From positions 124,001-188,000 of the forward strand of contig JAURKC010000022.1 of NCBI GenBank assembly GCA_030831945.1: a stretch of DNA of 64,000 bases, given 5' to 3'. Of this stretch, positions 18,740 to 27,002 are shown one piece after another; the first letter of the stretch is position 1; each line of letters opens with the position of its first letter. The stretch comes from Ferruginibacter sp. (GTDB taxonomy: Bacteria > Bacteroidota > Bacteroidia > Chitinophagales > Chitinophagaceae). The notes beneath the pieces were generated by a model that was not told where the DNA came from, searched no databases, and saw nothing but the letters and a program-made list of their open reading frames with translations. Made by a program: the position numbers and the translations under genes.

Positions 18740-18802
18740 AGGTCAAGTGGGATGAGCTTCACATCGCCTACTTTGGCATAGGGTTCGATCCCCTGACTAG
18801 GC
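18740..18802 (+). other. tRNA-like remnant
   Basis: GGTTCGATCCC (18782-18792) is a perfect T-loop/B-box consensus. It sits in a TAGGG/CCCTG T-stem (18779-18783 with 18791-18795) and ends with ACTAGGC where an acceptor strand would be. Upstream AGGTCAAGTGGGATGAGC (18740-18757) resembles a D-arm. The anticodon arm does not fold properly and I found no pairing 5' acceptor strand, so this is not a working tRNA. It may be a decayed tRNA gene or an old attachment site. Confidence 0.35.
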
Positions 18803-18896
18803 TGGACCTTGTCAAAACTTTAAAATTCCAGATAGACCTCAAAAACGATCATTTCCTACCCTATTTTAACCAAATAATAGCAACAATACAATAAAT

Positions 18897-18935
18897 AATA
18901 GTATTACTATCATTTATAATGGTAATTATACTATT
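18897..18935. promoter_or_regulatory. 39-bp imperfect palindrome, probable TetR operator
   Basis: AATAGTATTACTATCATT (18897-18914) and AATGGTAATTATACTATT (18918-18935) are inverted repeats matching at 15 of 18 positions around a 3-nt centre. The right arm overlaps the -7 element by four bases. The position and symmetry suit autoregulation by the adjacent TetR protein, which is inference. Confidence 0.55.
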
Positions 18936-18939
18936 TTTG
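18932..18939 (+). promoter_or_regulatory. Promoter -7 element (TATTTTTG) of the TetR/exporter operon
   Basis: TATTTTTG matches TAnnTTTG and lies 21 nt upstream of the start codon at 18961, overlapping the right arm of the palindrome. No clear -33 element is visible. Confidence 0.55.
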
Positions 18940-18960
18940 TAGTCAAAAGATGCGTATAGT

Positions 18961-19635
18961 ATGAAACTAGCAGTACAAATAAAGATGACCAAAAGCCTGT
19001 ATTTAAGGGATCCTGAGCAGTCTGAATTAGGGAGAAATATCATCAAACACAGTATTCAGTTAATCCAAAAAACTGGTTTTGAATCTTTCAAATTTAAAAA
19101 ACTTGCAGAATCCATTGGTACCACTGAAGCAGGGATTTATAGGTATTTCGAAAACAAGCACAAGCTATTGGTTTATATCATTTCATGGTATTGGGGATGG
19201 TTAGATTTTCAAATTGGATATCAAACTAATAATGTTAAAGATCCCATTAGTAAACTAAAACTAGTCATCAAAATACTTACAAACAATGTTAATAAAGATT
19301 TAATACCCAGTCATGTAGACGAATCACTACTGCATCAAATTTTAATTGCAGAAGGTTCAAAGTCCTATTTGACAAAACATGTTGGAGAAGACAATAATCA
19401 ACAATATTTTAAACCCTACAAGGATTTATGTAATTCAGTTGGCGAAATAATTAAAGAGTGTAATACCCAATATCAATTCCCACACGCTCTTGCATCTACG
19501 CTTATTGAAGTAGCTCACTTGCAAAACTTCTTTATACATAATTTACCAACTATAACTAATTTTGATCAAACAAAAAAAGAAGATAAAATAATTGAATTCT
19601 TAAACAACTTAGTATTCTCAAGTATTAAATGCTAA
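18961..19635 (+). CDS. TetR/AcrR-family transcriptional regulator
   Basis: A 224-residue protein. The N-terminal helix-turn-helix reads FKFKKLAESIGTTEAGIYRY followed by FENKHKLL (about residues 43-70), the standard TetR DNA-binding signature. The C-terminal domain is divergent, as usual for ligand-binding parts, so the effector is unknown. It is the first gene of an operon with ABC, HlyD and TolC components (12-nt gap to the ABC gene) and most likely controls it through the palindrome just upstream. An earlier ATG at 18950 is out of frame and hits a stop at once. Confidence 0.92.
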   Translation: MKLAVQIKMTKSLYLRDPEQSELGRNIIKHSIQLIQKTGFESFKFKKLAESIGTTEAGIYRYFENKHKLLVYIISWYWGWLDFQIGYQTNNVKDPISKLKLVIKILTNNVNKDLIPSHVDESLLHQILIAEGSKSYLTKHVGEDNNQQYFKPYKDLCNSVGEIIKECNTQYQFPHALASTLIEVAHLQNFFIHNLPTITNFDQTKKEDKIIEFLNNLVFSSIKC

Positions 19636-19647
19636 CAACATCATTCC

Positions 19648-21369
19648 ATGGCAAAAAACTACAACGATACCTCCATAAAAGAATCTATAAATAAATTCTT
19701 TAAATTAATTAGATTAGAGAAAAGAGAAGTGACTGCAATCTACTTCTATGCAATTTTAAGTGGACTCATACAACTTAGTCTGCCACTAGGTATTCAAACC
19801 ATTATCAACTTTTCTCAAGCTGCTGCAGGAATTGGAAATTTGCCTGTATCCATTGTTCTACTGATTGTTATAGTACTAATAGGCATCTTAGTTTCTGGTA
19901 TTTTACAAGTAAATCAAATGAAGATTGTTGAAAAGATTGAACAAAGTATTTTTACAAGATTCTCTTTAGAATTTGCACACAAAATACCCAAAATAGAGAG
20001 CAGTGAGTTGTACAAAAATCACTTGCCAGAATTGATGAATAGATTTTTTGAAATTGTCAATTTACAAAAAGGTTTATCAAAAATTTTATTAGATATCCCT
20101 TTAGCGGTTATACAAATTGTATTTGGTCTAGTATTATTATCTTTTTACAATACAACTTTCATTGTATTGGGCCTACTTTTAATCTTACTACTATTCTTTA
20201 TTTTCAAATACACCACTAAAAAAGGATTAATCGCCTCTTATAATGAAAGTGAGAATAAATATGAAGTAGCAAGTTGGTTAGAAGAAATAGCTAGATCTTA
20301 TAAAACATTCAAAATATCTAGCCAAAATAATTTTCATTTAAAAAAGACAGATGAGCTAGTTAAAGATTACTTAGTATCCAAAACAAAGCATTTTGAAATT
20401 TTAAAGTTTCAATACTGGAGTCTGATCGTATTTAAGTTATTAATCTCTGCAATGATGTTAATTATTGGTGCGGTATTATTAATAAATCAACAATTAAACA
20501 TAGGTCAGTTTATTGCTGCAGAAATTGTTATTTTATTAATCCTATCTGCAGTAGAAAAACTAATCCTCAATTTAGAAGTTGGTTATACCATATTAACAGG
20601 AGTAGAGAAAATAAATATAATCAGCGAAAAAAAGACAGAAACAAAAGGGAATATAGCTTATATCTCCAATGGTAATGGCATTTCATTAGAAGTGAAAAAT
20701 TTGAATTTCAAGCTTGACAACAACCGCCCATTATTAGAAAATATCAATTTTACTATTCAACCTGGCAGTAAGATATGTATAATGGGAGATGGAGGTTCAG
20801 GTAAATCTATTCTTTTGGAATTGATTAGTGGAACCTTGAAAGATTTTGAAGGAATCATAAATGTGAATAATATCCCAATCAATAATATCAATCAAAATGA
20901 ATATAGAAAAAATATGGGTATTTTCTATAATGAACAAGATATTTTCGACGGTACAATTTATGATAATATTTGCATGGGAAATGAAAATATAACACCGAGT
21001 GAGATAATGAAACATGCAGAGATACTAGAAATCAAAGAATTTATCAGTCAATTACCTGAGGGACTATCTACTCCTTTGCAACCTACAGGCAAAGGATTGA
21101 GCACCATTATTGCAAAAAAGATATTATTACTTAGAGCCATTATCAATCAACCAGAATTACTTGTTCTAGATGAGCCCTTTGAATTGGCAGGTGCAGAATC
21201 TAGTATGAAGATATCTAAATACCTCATCGAACTTCAAAACACCACCTGTATGGTGGTAAGTGGCTATATCCCCTTTGCAAAAAAAGCAGATATGATTATT
21301 TGGTTAGAGAAAGGCAAAATTAAACATATCGGTAGCCCTGACAATATTTTACCATTACTATTTAGTTAA
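19648..21369 (+). CDS. ABC exporter (fused permease-ATPase) with degenerate signature motif
   Basis: A 573-residue half-exporter: transmembrane domain with about six helices (residues ~28-310), then a nucleotide-binding domain (~345-573). Walker A GDGGSGKS (380-387), a Q-loop glutamine (430) and Walker B LLVLDE (504-509) are intact. The LSGGQ signature is LSTII (484-488), the D-loop is not recognisable, and the H-loop histidine position is glycine (539, in VVSGYI). No N-terminal C39 peptidase domain is present. By analogy with type I secretion it would export a substrate through the HlyD and TolC partners encoded next. ATP hydrolysis may be slow or atypical. Confidence 0.88.
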   Translation: MAKNYNDTSIKESINKFFKLIRLEKREVTAIYFYAILSGLIQLSLPLGIQTIINFSQAAAGIGNLPVSIVLLIVIVLIGILVSGILQVNQMKIVEKIEQSIFTRFSLEFAHKIPKIESSELYKNHLPELMNRFFEIVNLQKGLSKILLDIPLAVIQIVFGLVLLSFYNTTFIVLGLLLILLLFFIFKYTTKKGLIASYNESENKYEVASWLEEIARSYKTFKISSQNNFHLKKTDELVKDYLVSKTKHFEILKFQYWSLIVFKLLISAMMLIIGAVLLINQQLNIGQFIAAEIVILLILSAVEKLILNLEVGYTILTGVEKINIISEKKTETKGNIAYISNGNGISLEVKNLNFKLDNNRPLLENINFTIQPGSKICIMGDGGSGKSILLELISGTLKDFEGIINVNNIPINNINQNEYRKNMGIFYNEQDIFDGTIYDNICMGNENITPSEIMKHAEILEIKEFISQLPEGLSTPLQPTGKGLSTIIAKKILLLRAIINQPELLVLDEPFELAGAESSMKISKYLIELQNTTCMVVSGYIPFAKKADMIIWLEKGKIKHIGSPDNILPLLFS

Positions 21370-21375
21370 GCAACT

Positions 21376-22716
21376 ATGAAAAAGACTATTGAAAATATTA
21401 ACACCGAATCTAATTTCACACCGAAATCAATTAGATCGATTTATAGACAGGATAAGACTAATCAAATTGGCTTTTGGCTATTAGGCGTATTATTATTCTT
21501 TATGATTGTATTGTTTTTGCCTTGGACACAAAACATTTCAAGTACTGGACATGTTACCACCCTATACCAAGATCAAAGGCCACAACAAATTAATACTGTA
21601 ATACCTGGTAGGATTGTAAAATGGTATATCAAAGAAGGTGATATTATTAAAAAGGGAGATACCATTTTACAATTGGCAGATACAAAAGACGATTATTTAG
21701 ACTCCAATTTAGTATTAAGGACAAAAGATCAATTAATTTCTAAAGAGCAGAAATTGCTTTTCTATGATGCCAAAATCAATGCAATTGAAAGTCAGATTAA
21801 TGCAATAGAAAATAATCGAGAACTCAAGATCAATTCCTACGAAAATAAAATAGAACAATACAAGCGAAAATTAATTAGTGATAGCTCAGAAGTAGTCTCA
21901 GCTGATATAGATTACAAGATTGCTACAGAACAGTTAACCAGAGGTAAACAATTGTATAACCAAGGCGCGATAGCTTTAGTTGAATTAGAGAGAAGAACTG
22001 CTCAAAACAATAAAGCGTTGGCAATTCTTACCGAGAAACAACAAAAGCTGTTAAATACTAAACAGGAAATTAATATTATCAAAATTGATATTAACTCTAG
22101 TAGACAGGAGGCCGATGATAAAATATTTAAATCACGCAGCGAAATTGCCAGCTCTAGAGGTGAAATTGCAGGCACAACCGGCGAAGTAGCTAAAAATAAA
22201 AATGTATTAGCCAATTATATTACCAGAGGAAATCAAAAATGGTTGATTGCTCCACAAGATGGACAAATTATCAAAGCAAAAAAGTCGGGCATCAACGAAA
22301 TGGTAAAAGAAGGCGAAATGATTGTAGAGATGGTTCCTGCCAAAATTGACCATGCTATAGAATTATTTATTGAGCCAATGGATCTGATACTGATTAATCC
22401 TGGTCAAAAAATTAGAATGATTTTTGATGGTTTTCCCGCTATTGTATTTTCGGGATGGCCAGATAATAGCTATGGTACTTTTGCAGGAGAAGTCTCCATG
22501 GTTGAAAACAATAGGAACGAAAATGGAAAATTTAGAATTTTAGTAATCCCTGATAGTCTTCAAAAAAAATGGCCAAAAGAATTAAGAACAGGAACTGGTG
22601 CAAAAGGTTTTGCGCTGCTAAAAACAGTGCCTATTTGGTATGAATTATGGCGCCAAATCAACGGATTCCCTCCAGATTATTATAAAACAAAAGCTACCAT
22701 CAAAAATGCTAAATAA
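21376..22716 (+). CDS. HlyD-family membrane-fusion (adaptor) protein
   Basis: A 446-residue periplasmic adaptor. There is a short cytoplasmic N-terminus, one membrane helix (31-50), a lipoyl/barrel-sandwich half (VIPGRIVKWYIKEGDIIKKG, about 75-94), a long coiled-coil hairpin (about 115-275), the second lipoyl half (WLIAPQDGQIIKAK, about 289) and a C-terminal beta-barrel domain. It links the ABC exporter to a TolC channel. It starts 6 nt after the ABC stop and its end overlaps the TolC gene by 11 nt, indicating translational coupling. Confidence 0.9.
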   Translation: MKKTIENINTESNFTPKSIRSIYRQDKTNQIGFWLLGVLLFFMIVLFLPWTQNISSTGHVTTLYQDQRPQQINTVIPGRIVKWYIKEGDIIKKGDTILQLADTKDDYLDSNLVLRTKDQLISKEQKLLFYDAKINAIESQINAIENNRELKINSYENKIEQYKRKLISDSSEVVSADIDYKIATEQLTRGKQLYNQGAIALVELERRTAQNNKALAILTEKQQKLLNTKQEINIIKIDINSSRQEADDKIFKSRSEIASSRGEIAGTTGEVAKNKNVLANYITRGNQKWLIAPQDGQIIKAKKSGINEMVKEGEMIVEMVPAKIDHAIELFIEPMDLILINPGQKIRMIFDGFPAIVFSGWPDNSYGTFAGEVSMVENNRNENGKFRILVIPDSLQKKWPKELRTGTGAKGFALLKTVPIWYELWRQINGFPPDYYKTKATIKNAK

Positions 22717-24115
22717 AATACCTTTAAAGTCTTTTATATATTCTCTTCTATTCATGTGTTTAATAGACAATGCTATAGGGCAAGATAAAACGCTAAGTAT
22801 TGAGCAAACCTTAGATATTGTTAGAAAGTTTCATCCAGTTGTTAAACAATCCTATTTACAAAATGAGATATCTAAAAATGAACTAAGGGCTTCAAGGGGA
22901 GTTTTTGATCCTAGCATTCAAATAAACACCGAAGAAAAAACATTTGACAATAAACTCTATTATAAATACAATACTTCTGAATTAAAAATTCCATTGTGGT
23001 ATGGAATAGATATTAAGGCAGGAACCGAAAATAATTTAGGTGAAAGAATCGATCCAACCTTAACCAAAAATCAATCTACTTTTTTAGGCGTAAGTCTAGA
23101 TCCATTTAGAGGTATTATAGTAGACAAAAGAAAATCGATTGTTAAACAAGCTAGAAATTTTGTGGAGCTTACCAGAAATGAACAATTATTGGTGGTGAAT
23201 GATTTATTATTTGACGCAACCAGTGCCTTCTGGAATTGGGTAAATGCATATAATATCAATGCTATACTAATTAAATCGGTTCAGAACAACAAAGAAAGGT
23301 ATGAAGTAATTAAAAATTCTTTTGCTGGTGGAGATAGAGCAGCTATTGATACTACTGAAGCAATGACTCAATTACAAACTTTTGAAATCATGCAAAGCCA
23401 GACTGCTGTAGATTTACAAAAAGCAAGATTAGAATTAAGTAACTATTTCTGGACAGGCAACGGTATACCATTTGAATTAGAAGAGAACATTGTGCCCATC
23501 AGCAATTTTGAGATGAATAAAATAAACGCAACTGAGCTAGGAAAAATAGAAGAGATGATTGACCAAGCTATTCAAGCGCATCCAAAAATAAAAATGACTA
23601 ATAATAAGTCAGCTATATTAGATATTGAAAAAAGATTAAAAACAATTGAGCTATTTCCGTCGCTTAAATTAAATTATAACGCTCTAGAAAATAATCTAAT
23701 TAATTTTCCCAGCAATATAAACACTTCCAATAATTTTAAATATGGCCTTTCATTAACTATGCCCCTATTTCAAAGACAGGCTAGAGGTGAACTAGATAAA
23801 ACAAAAAACAAAATTGAAACTATAAACTGGGATATAAAATACATTACCCTAGAAATTGAAAATAAAGTAAGGAGTAGTTTCGCAGAATTTTATGCTTTAA
23901 AACAACAAATAAAAACAAACGAATCTATTTTAAATGCTAATAAATTATTGTTTGACACAGAAAACATCAAGTTTCAAATGGGCGAAAGCAGCCTATTCTT
24001 AATCAACAATAGAGAACTAAAATTCATTGAAACTGAACAAAAGCAGATTGCTTTTAAATCTAAATTATATTTAAGCATCTACAAGAATTTATGGGCAATG
24101 GGTTCACTTAATTAA
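22706..24115 (+). CDS. TolC-family outer membrane channel
   Basis: A 470-residue outer membrane efflux protein with a signal peptide (IPLKSFIYSLLFMCLIDNAIGQ region). It has the TolC duplicated helical repeat pattern (SIEQTLDIVRKFHPVVKQSY near the mature N-terminus; MTNNKSAILDIEKRLKTIEL in the second half). The longest frame begins at 22640, deep in the HlyD gene. ATG 22706 gives a proper signal peptide and an 11-nt overlap with the HlyD stop, so I chose it. It is the last gene of the exporter operon. The substrate is not indicated by any neighbour. Confidence 0.9.
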   Translation: MLNKIPLKSFIYSLLFMCLIDNAIGQDKTLSIEQTLDIVRKFHPVVKQSYLQNEISKNELRASRGVFDPSIQINTEEKTFDNKLYYKYNTSELKIPLWYGIDIKAGTENNLGERIDPTLTKNQSTFLGVSLDPFRGIIVDKRKSIVKQARNFVELTRNEQLLVVNDLLFDATSAFWNWVNAYNINAILIKSVQNNKERYEVIKNSFAGGDRAAIDTTEAMTQLQTFEIMQSQTAVDLQKARLELSNYFWTGNGIPFELEENIVPISNFEMNKINATELGKIEEMIDQAIQAHPKIKMTNNKSAILDIEKRLKTIELFPSLKLNYNALENNLINFPSNINTSNNFKYGLSLTMPLFQRQARGELDKTKNKIETINWDIKYITLEIENKVRSSFAEFYALKQQIKTNESILNANKLLFDTENIKFQMGESSLFLINNRELKFIETEQKQIAFKSKLYLSIYKNLWAMGSLN

Positions 24116-24503
24116 TTTGCGAACATCAAGCAAAAATATCTAAGTTCCTTTAAGCCAATCGGAAAAGACATCCAAAGACGATATCCTCAATCTTCCTGGA
24201 TTTTTTATGCTGCATTTCAATCCTGAAATTTTGAATATAGCCCATCCTCATTAAAAAACGATTACAAGAAATCCTGCAAAGCAATATAAGTTTGAACCTC
24301 AAAAACCGGTTTAAAGTTCTTGAAATAGCCCACAATAATTATCAAGTGAGGATTTTAGGAGATTTTGATGATCGATAGAAACCTAAGTTTATGCTATTTG
24401 CTTAAGGAATCTTGTCCATCAAAGAAAATGGAACAGTTATAACCCCACAAAGTCAATGTCTTTTCAAGCAGATTGTAATAGAAACAAAGGGCTTAGCAGT
24501 AAT
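24116..24503. other. 388-base gap after the exporter operon
   Basis: No supported gene. Small open frames here lack any recognisable family or start context. I see no direct repeat, inverted repeat or transposase motif, and no terminator of the exporter operon that I could identify. It may contain decayed sequence. Confidence 0.5.
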
Positions 24504-24536
24504 AAAAAAAGGCAATCTTTTGCAAGATTGCCTTTT
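24504..24536 (-). terminator. Intrinsic terminator of the tRNA-Ser/tRNA-Pro transcript
   Basis: A 13-bp perfect stem (AAAAGGCAATCTT with AAGATTGCCTTTT) and 4-nt loop. On the minus strand it is followed by a T run and lies just 3' of tRNA-Pro. Confidence 0.85.
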
Positions 24537-24547
24537 AGGCAGTAGTG

Positions 24548-24621
24548 TCGGGATGGCAGGATTCGAACCTGCGACCTCCTGGTCCCAAACCAGGCGCGAT
24601 ACCGGGCTACGCTACATCCCG
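24548..24621 (-). tRNA. tRNA-Pro (anticodon TGG)
   Basis: On the minus strand a full cloverleaf reads: acceptor CGGGATG/CATCCCG, D-arm GCG...CGC, anticodon arm CCTGG-TTTGGGA-CCAGG, T-arm GCAGG-TTCGAAT-CCTGC, discriminator A. CCA is not encoded. It is the second gene of the tRNA pair and lies just before a terminator. Confidence 0.95.
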
Positions 24622-24702
24622 AAGAAAAATATTTACCATTTAGTCTACACTATATAAAAGTGTAAAAAATTGGGAATGGTTAATAACTAAAAGATCTGTT
24701 TG

Positions 24703-24791
24703 CGGAGAGAGTGGGATTCGAACCCACGGTACAGTGTTACCCGTACGACGATTTAGCAAACCGTTCCTTTCGGCCACTCAGGCATCTCTCC
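24703..24791 (-). tRNA. tRNA-Ser (anticodon GCT)
   Basis: On the minus strand: acceptor GGAGAGA/TCTCTCC, long variable arm typical of class II tRNAs, anticodon loop TTTGCTAA with anticodon GCT, T-arm GTGGG-TTCGAAT-CCCAC, discriminator G. It is preceded by a good promoter and followed by tRNA-Pro in the same direction. Confidence 0.95.
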
Positions 24792-24819
24792 TACCTGCCC
24801 TTACTTTTATAAGGGGTTG

Positions 24820-24851
24820 CAAAAATACACTTCAACACTCACATACCCAAA
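24820..24851 (-). promoter_or_regulatory. Promoter of the tRNA-Ser/tRNA-Pro operon
   Basis: On the minus strand TTTG (24851-24848) is followed after 20 nt by TATTTTTG (24827-24820) and C. This is a complete Bacteroidota-type promoter with the start expected about 20-25 nt upstream of tRNA-Ser. Confidence 0.75.
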
Positions 24852-24980
24852 ACAAAATAAGAAAAAGAACAAAATAATTCTTGAATCGCCACAAAACTCC
24901 TACCCCATTAGAATTAAACCAAAAAACATGTTCAAATAAACAATCTAACTTTGAAAAATCTGTATTATTTTACCCCAACG

Positions 24981-25012
24981 GACAAAAAAAATCCAAATAC
25001 CTAAGTATTTGG
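24981..25012 (-). terminator. Intrinsic terminator of dnaA
   Basis: An 8-bp perfect stem (CCAAATAC/GTATTTGG) with loop CTAA. On the minus strand it is followed by ATTTTTTTG, beginning 24 nt beyond the dnaA stop. Confidence 0.7.
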
Positions 25013-25036
25013 AAATGATTTTTCAATAAAAATATT

Positions 25037-26470
25037 TTACATCGCAGCTAACTGAACTTTTTGCTGCAATTCCATTACACTTTCTTTAAAAATACTATCT
25101 GTATCCATCAGGTCTTTTACAGTCTGACAGCTATGGATAACCGTAGTGTGATCTCTTCCTCCAAAATGCTCCCCTATAGTTTTAAGTGAGTTTTTGGTAA
25201 AAGCCTTTGATAAAAACATTGTTATCTGACGAGCCTGTACGATTTCTCTTTTTCTAGTCTTTTGAAGTAACTTATCATAAGGAACATCATAGTACTCACA
25301 AACCATTTTCTGAATGGCATCAATGGTAATTTCCTTACTAGAAGATTTAACAAAATTCCTTAATACTTTTTTAGCTAACTCTAGATCTATCTCTCTTTTA
25401 TTAAGGGATGACTGTGCCAACAAAGAAATGAGTGCCCCTTCTAATTCCCTAACATTACTATTAATATTGTAAGCAATATATTTAACCACCTCTCTCGGCA
25501 TCTCCAGACCATCATTTTTCATTTTTTTCTCCAAGATCTCAATCTTAGTATCATAATCAGGAACTTGAAGATCAGCACTTAAGCCCCATCTAAAACGACT
25601 GAGCAACCTTTCTTGAACCCCTTCCAAATCTTTAGGCGCTTTATCACTAGTTAAAATTAACTGTTTGCCACTTTGATGCAAGTGATTGAAAATAGAGAAG
25701 AAAGCATCCTGAGACTTTTCGGCACGATTAAAAAATTGTACATCATCAATAATTAATACATCTATCAACTGATAAAAATGTATGAAATCATTGATAGCAC
25801 CGTTGCGTCCATGATCTATAAATTGATTGATAAACTTCTCAGAACTTACATATAAAACTACCTTATTAGTATGAAGCCTTTTAACTTCATTACCTATTGC
25901 TTGAGCTAGATGGGTTTTTCCTAAACCAACTCCTCCATAAATAACTAAAGGATTAAAAGAAGTGGAACCCGGTTTCTCGGCGACTGTTTTACCTGCCCTA
26001 CGAGCTACCCTGTTGCAATCTCCCTCAATATAACTCTCAAAAGTATAGGCACTATTGAGCTGAGGATCAATTTGCATTTTCTTTAATCCAGGAATAACAA
26101 AAGGATTTTTTACCGGATTATTTATCACTAAAGGAAAATCCATTTCGTTATTTGAGTATGATTTAAAACCATTACCAGGAACATCCATTGTAAGCGGTTT
26201 GTTTTTGCTATTCCCGCTATCAACCATTATTCTATATTCTAAACGTGCATCTTTTCCTAATTCCCTTTTGAGTGTTTTGGATAATAAACTAATGTAATGC
26301 TCTTCGAGGTATTCAAAAAAGAATTGACTAGGTACTTGAATCGTCAATACCTTTTCTTTTAACGCAACTGGTTTGATAGGCTCAAACCAAGTTTTGTAAT
26401 GTTGCCACTCCACAATGTCTTTGATTATTTCTAAACAGTTAGACCAAACTTTATCAAAAACTTTATCCAT
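25037..26470 (-). CDS. dnaA: Chromosomal replication initiator protein DnaA
   Basis: AAA+ initiator that melts oriC. Domain I (residues 1-80) begins with the conserved VWSNCLEIIKDIVEWQHYKTWF. A short linker follows, then domain III with Walker A GGVGLGKT (179-186) and Walker B VLIIDDVQFF (about 237-246). C-terminal domain IV has the DnaA-box recognition signature GGRDHTTVIHSC (about 440-451). At 477 residues its length is typical for the phylum. It is divergent from the DUF3127 gene. I see no cluster of DnaA boxes nearby, only a single near-match at 26869. Confidence 0.97.
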   Translation of the reverse strand: MDKVFDKVWSNCLEIIKDIVEWQHYKTWFEPIKPVALKEKVLTIQVPSQFFFEYLEEHYISLLSKTLKRELGKDARLEYRIMVDSGNSKNKPLTMDVPGNGFKSYSNNEMDFPLVINNPVKNPFVIPGLKKMQIDPQLNSAYTFESYIEGDCNRVARRAGKTVAEKPGSTSFNPLVIYGGVGLGKTHLAQAIGNEVKRLHTNKVVLYVSSEKFINQFIDHGRNGAINDFIHFYQLIDVLIIDDVQFFNRAEKSQDAFFSIFNHLHQSGKQLILTSDKAPKDLEGVQERLLSRFRWGLSADLQVPDYDTKIEILEKKMKNDGLEMPREVVKYIAYNINSNVRELEGALISLLAQSSLNKREIDLELAKKVLRNFVKSSSKEITIDAIQKMVCEYYDVPYDKLLQKTRKREIVQARQITMFLSKAFTKNSLKTIGEHFGGRDHTTVIHSCQTVKDLMDTDSIFKESVMELQQKVQLAAM

Positions 26471-27002
26471 TATTCCTTAAGCAATTATTTATTCTGAGTA
26501 ATATTTTTCCCTTAAATTCAATCAAACACCAAGACTTCTAAATCGGACCTGTTTTTGAAAGTCAAGCGAATATCAAAAGAAATTGTTAATAAAAAAATTT
26601 TTTTCTTCATTTTTTTAAAACTATTTCTTGGAGGCATTTTTTTCAAAAAAAAATGAAAAAATCTCAAGCTGACTAGTAGGTAGCTAAGGGCCTTGAAATA
26701 CAAGCTCCTACTCAATTAAAGCAATTTTAACCTCTTTTTTAGCAATAAACATATAATTAAAATATAGTATTTAATAACGCCTCTCCAATTTTGCTAATTT
26801 TAAATAATTAGCCCTTATTTTTCTTTCCCACTTTAACAACGACCAACTTTGAAAATTATTATAGCTAGTTATCCCCATCCTGATTTTTACAAGTATTGAT
26901 CCTTCAAAGTGTTTTTTTATCTTTTTATAAATTAATTATTACTATACCTCCAAAAAAATTATAAGTAAATAAGATTACTTTTGTTTTACAAACAATAAAA
27001 AA
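26471..27002. other. 532-base divergent intergenic region between dnaA and the DUF3127 gene
   Basis: AT-rich with long T and A runs (for example a GCATTTTTTT...AAAAAAATG hairpin near 26635-26655). A single DnaA-box-like TTATCCCCA is at 26869-26877. The promoter for the right-hand gene is at 26976. A small open frame here is not supported. I cannot identify an origin of replication: no repeated DnaA boxes and no array of 13-mers. Confidence 0.5.
26976..26983 (+). promoter_or_regulatory. Promoter -7 element (TACTTTTG) of the DUF3127 gene
   Basis: TACTTTTG fits TAnnTTTG exactly and lies 19 nt upstream of the ATG at 27003. Confidence 0.6.

Larger units (their letters stand above)
18437..18960. 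other. 524-base gap between the DUF1080 gene and the TetR operon
   Basis: No convincing coding region. It holds a small hairpin (GATACCA-AGAG-TGGTATC, 18572-18589) on the DUF1080 5' side, a tRNA-like segment near 18740-18802, and the palindromic operator and promoter of the TetR operon at 18897-18939. The rest is AT-rich sequence without recognisable structure. Confidence 0.6.

Noticed and set aside
24150..24335. 61-residue frame in the gap after the TolC gene
   Set aside because: No recognisable family, basic composition typical of noncoding AT-rich DNA, no start context.
18437..24503. Direct-repeat att sites flanking the exporter operon
   Set aside because: The only shared word I found between the flanks is the 9-mer GAAACCTAA, which is expected by chance.
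24412..24657. Open frame spanning tRNA-Pro
   Set aside because: Its reading MAGFEPATSWSQTRRDTG is the well-known spurious translation across tRNA genes; it overlaps tRNA-Pro and its terminator.
26471..27002. Chromosomal origin next to dnaA
   Set aside because: Only one imperfect DnaA-box-like word (26869); no cluster or AT-rich 13-mers with spacing. GC-skew over the genome would be needed.
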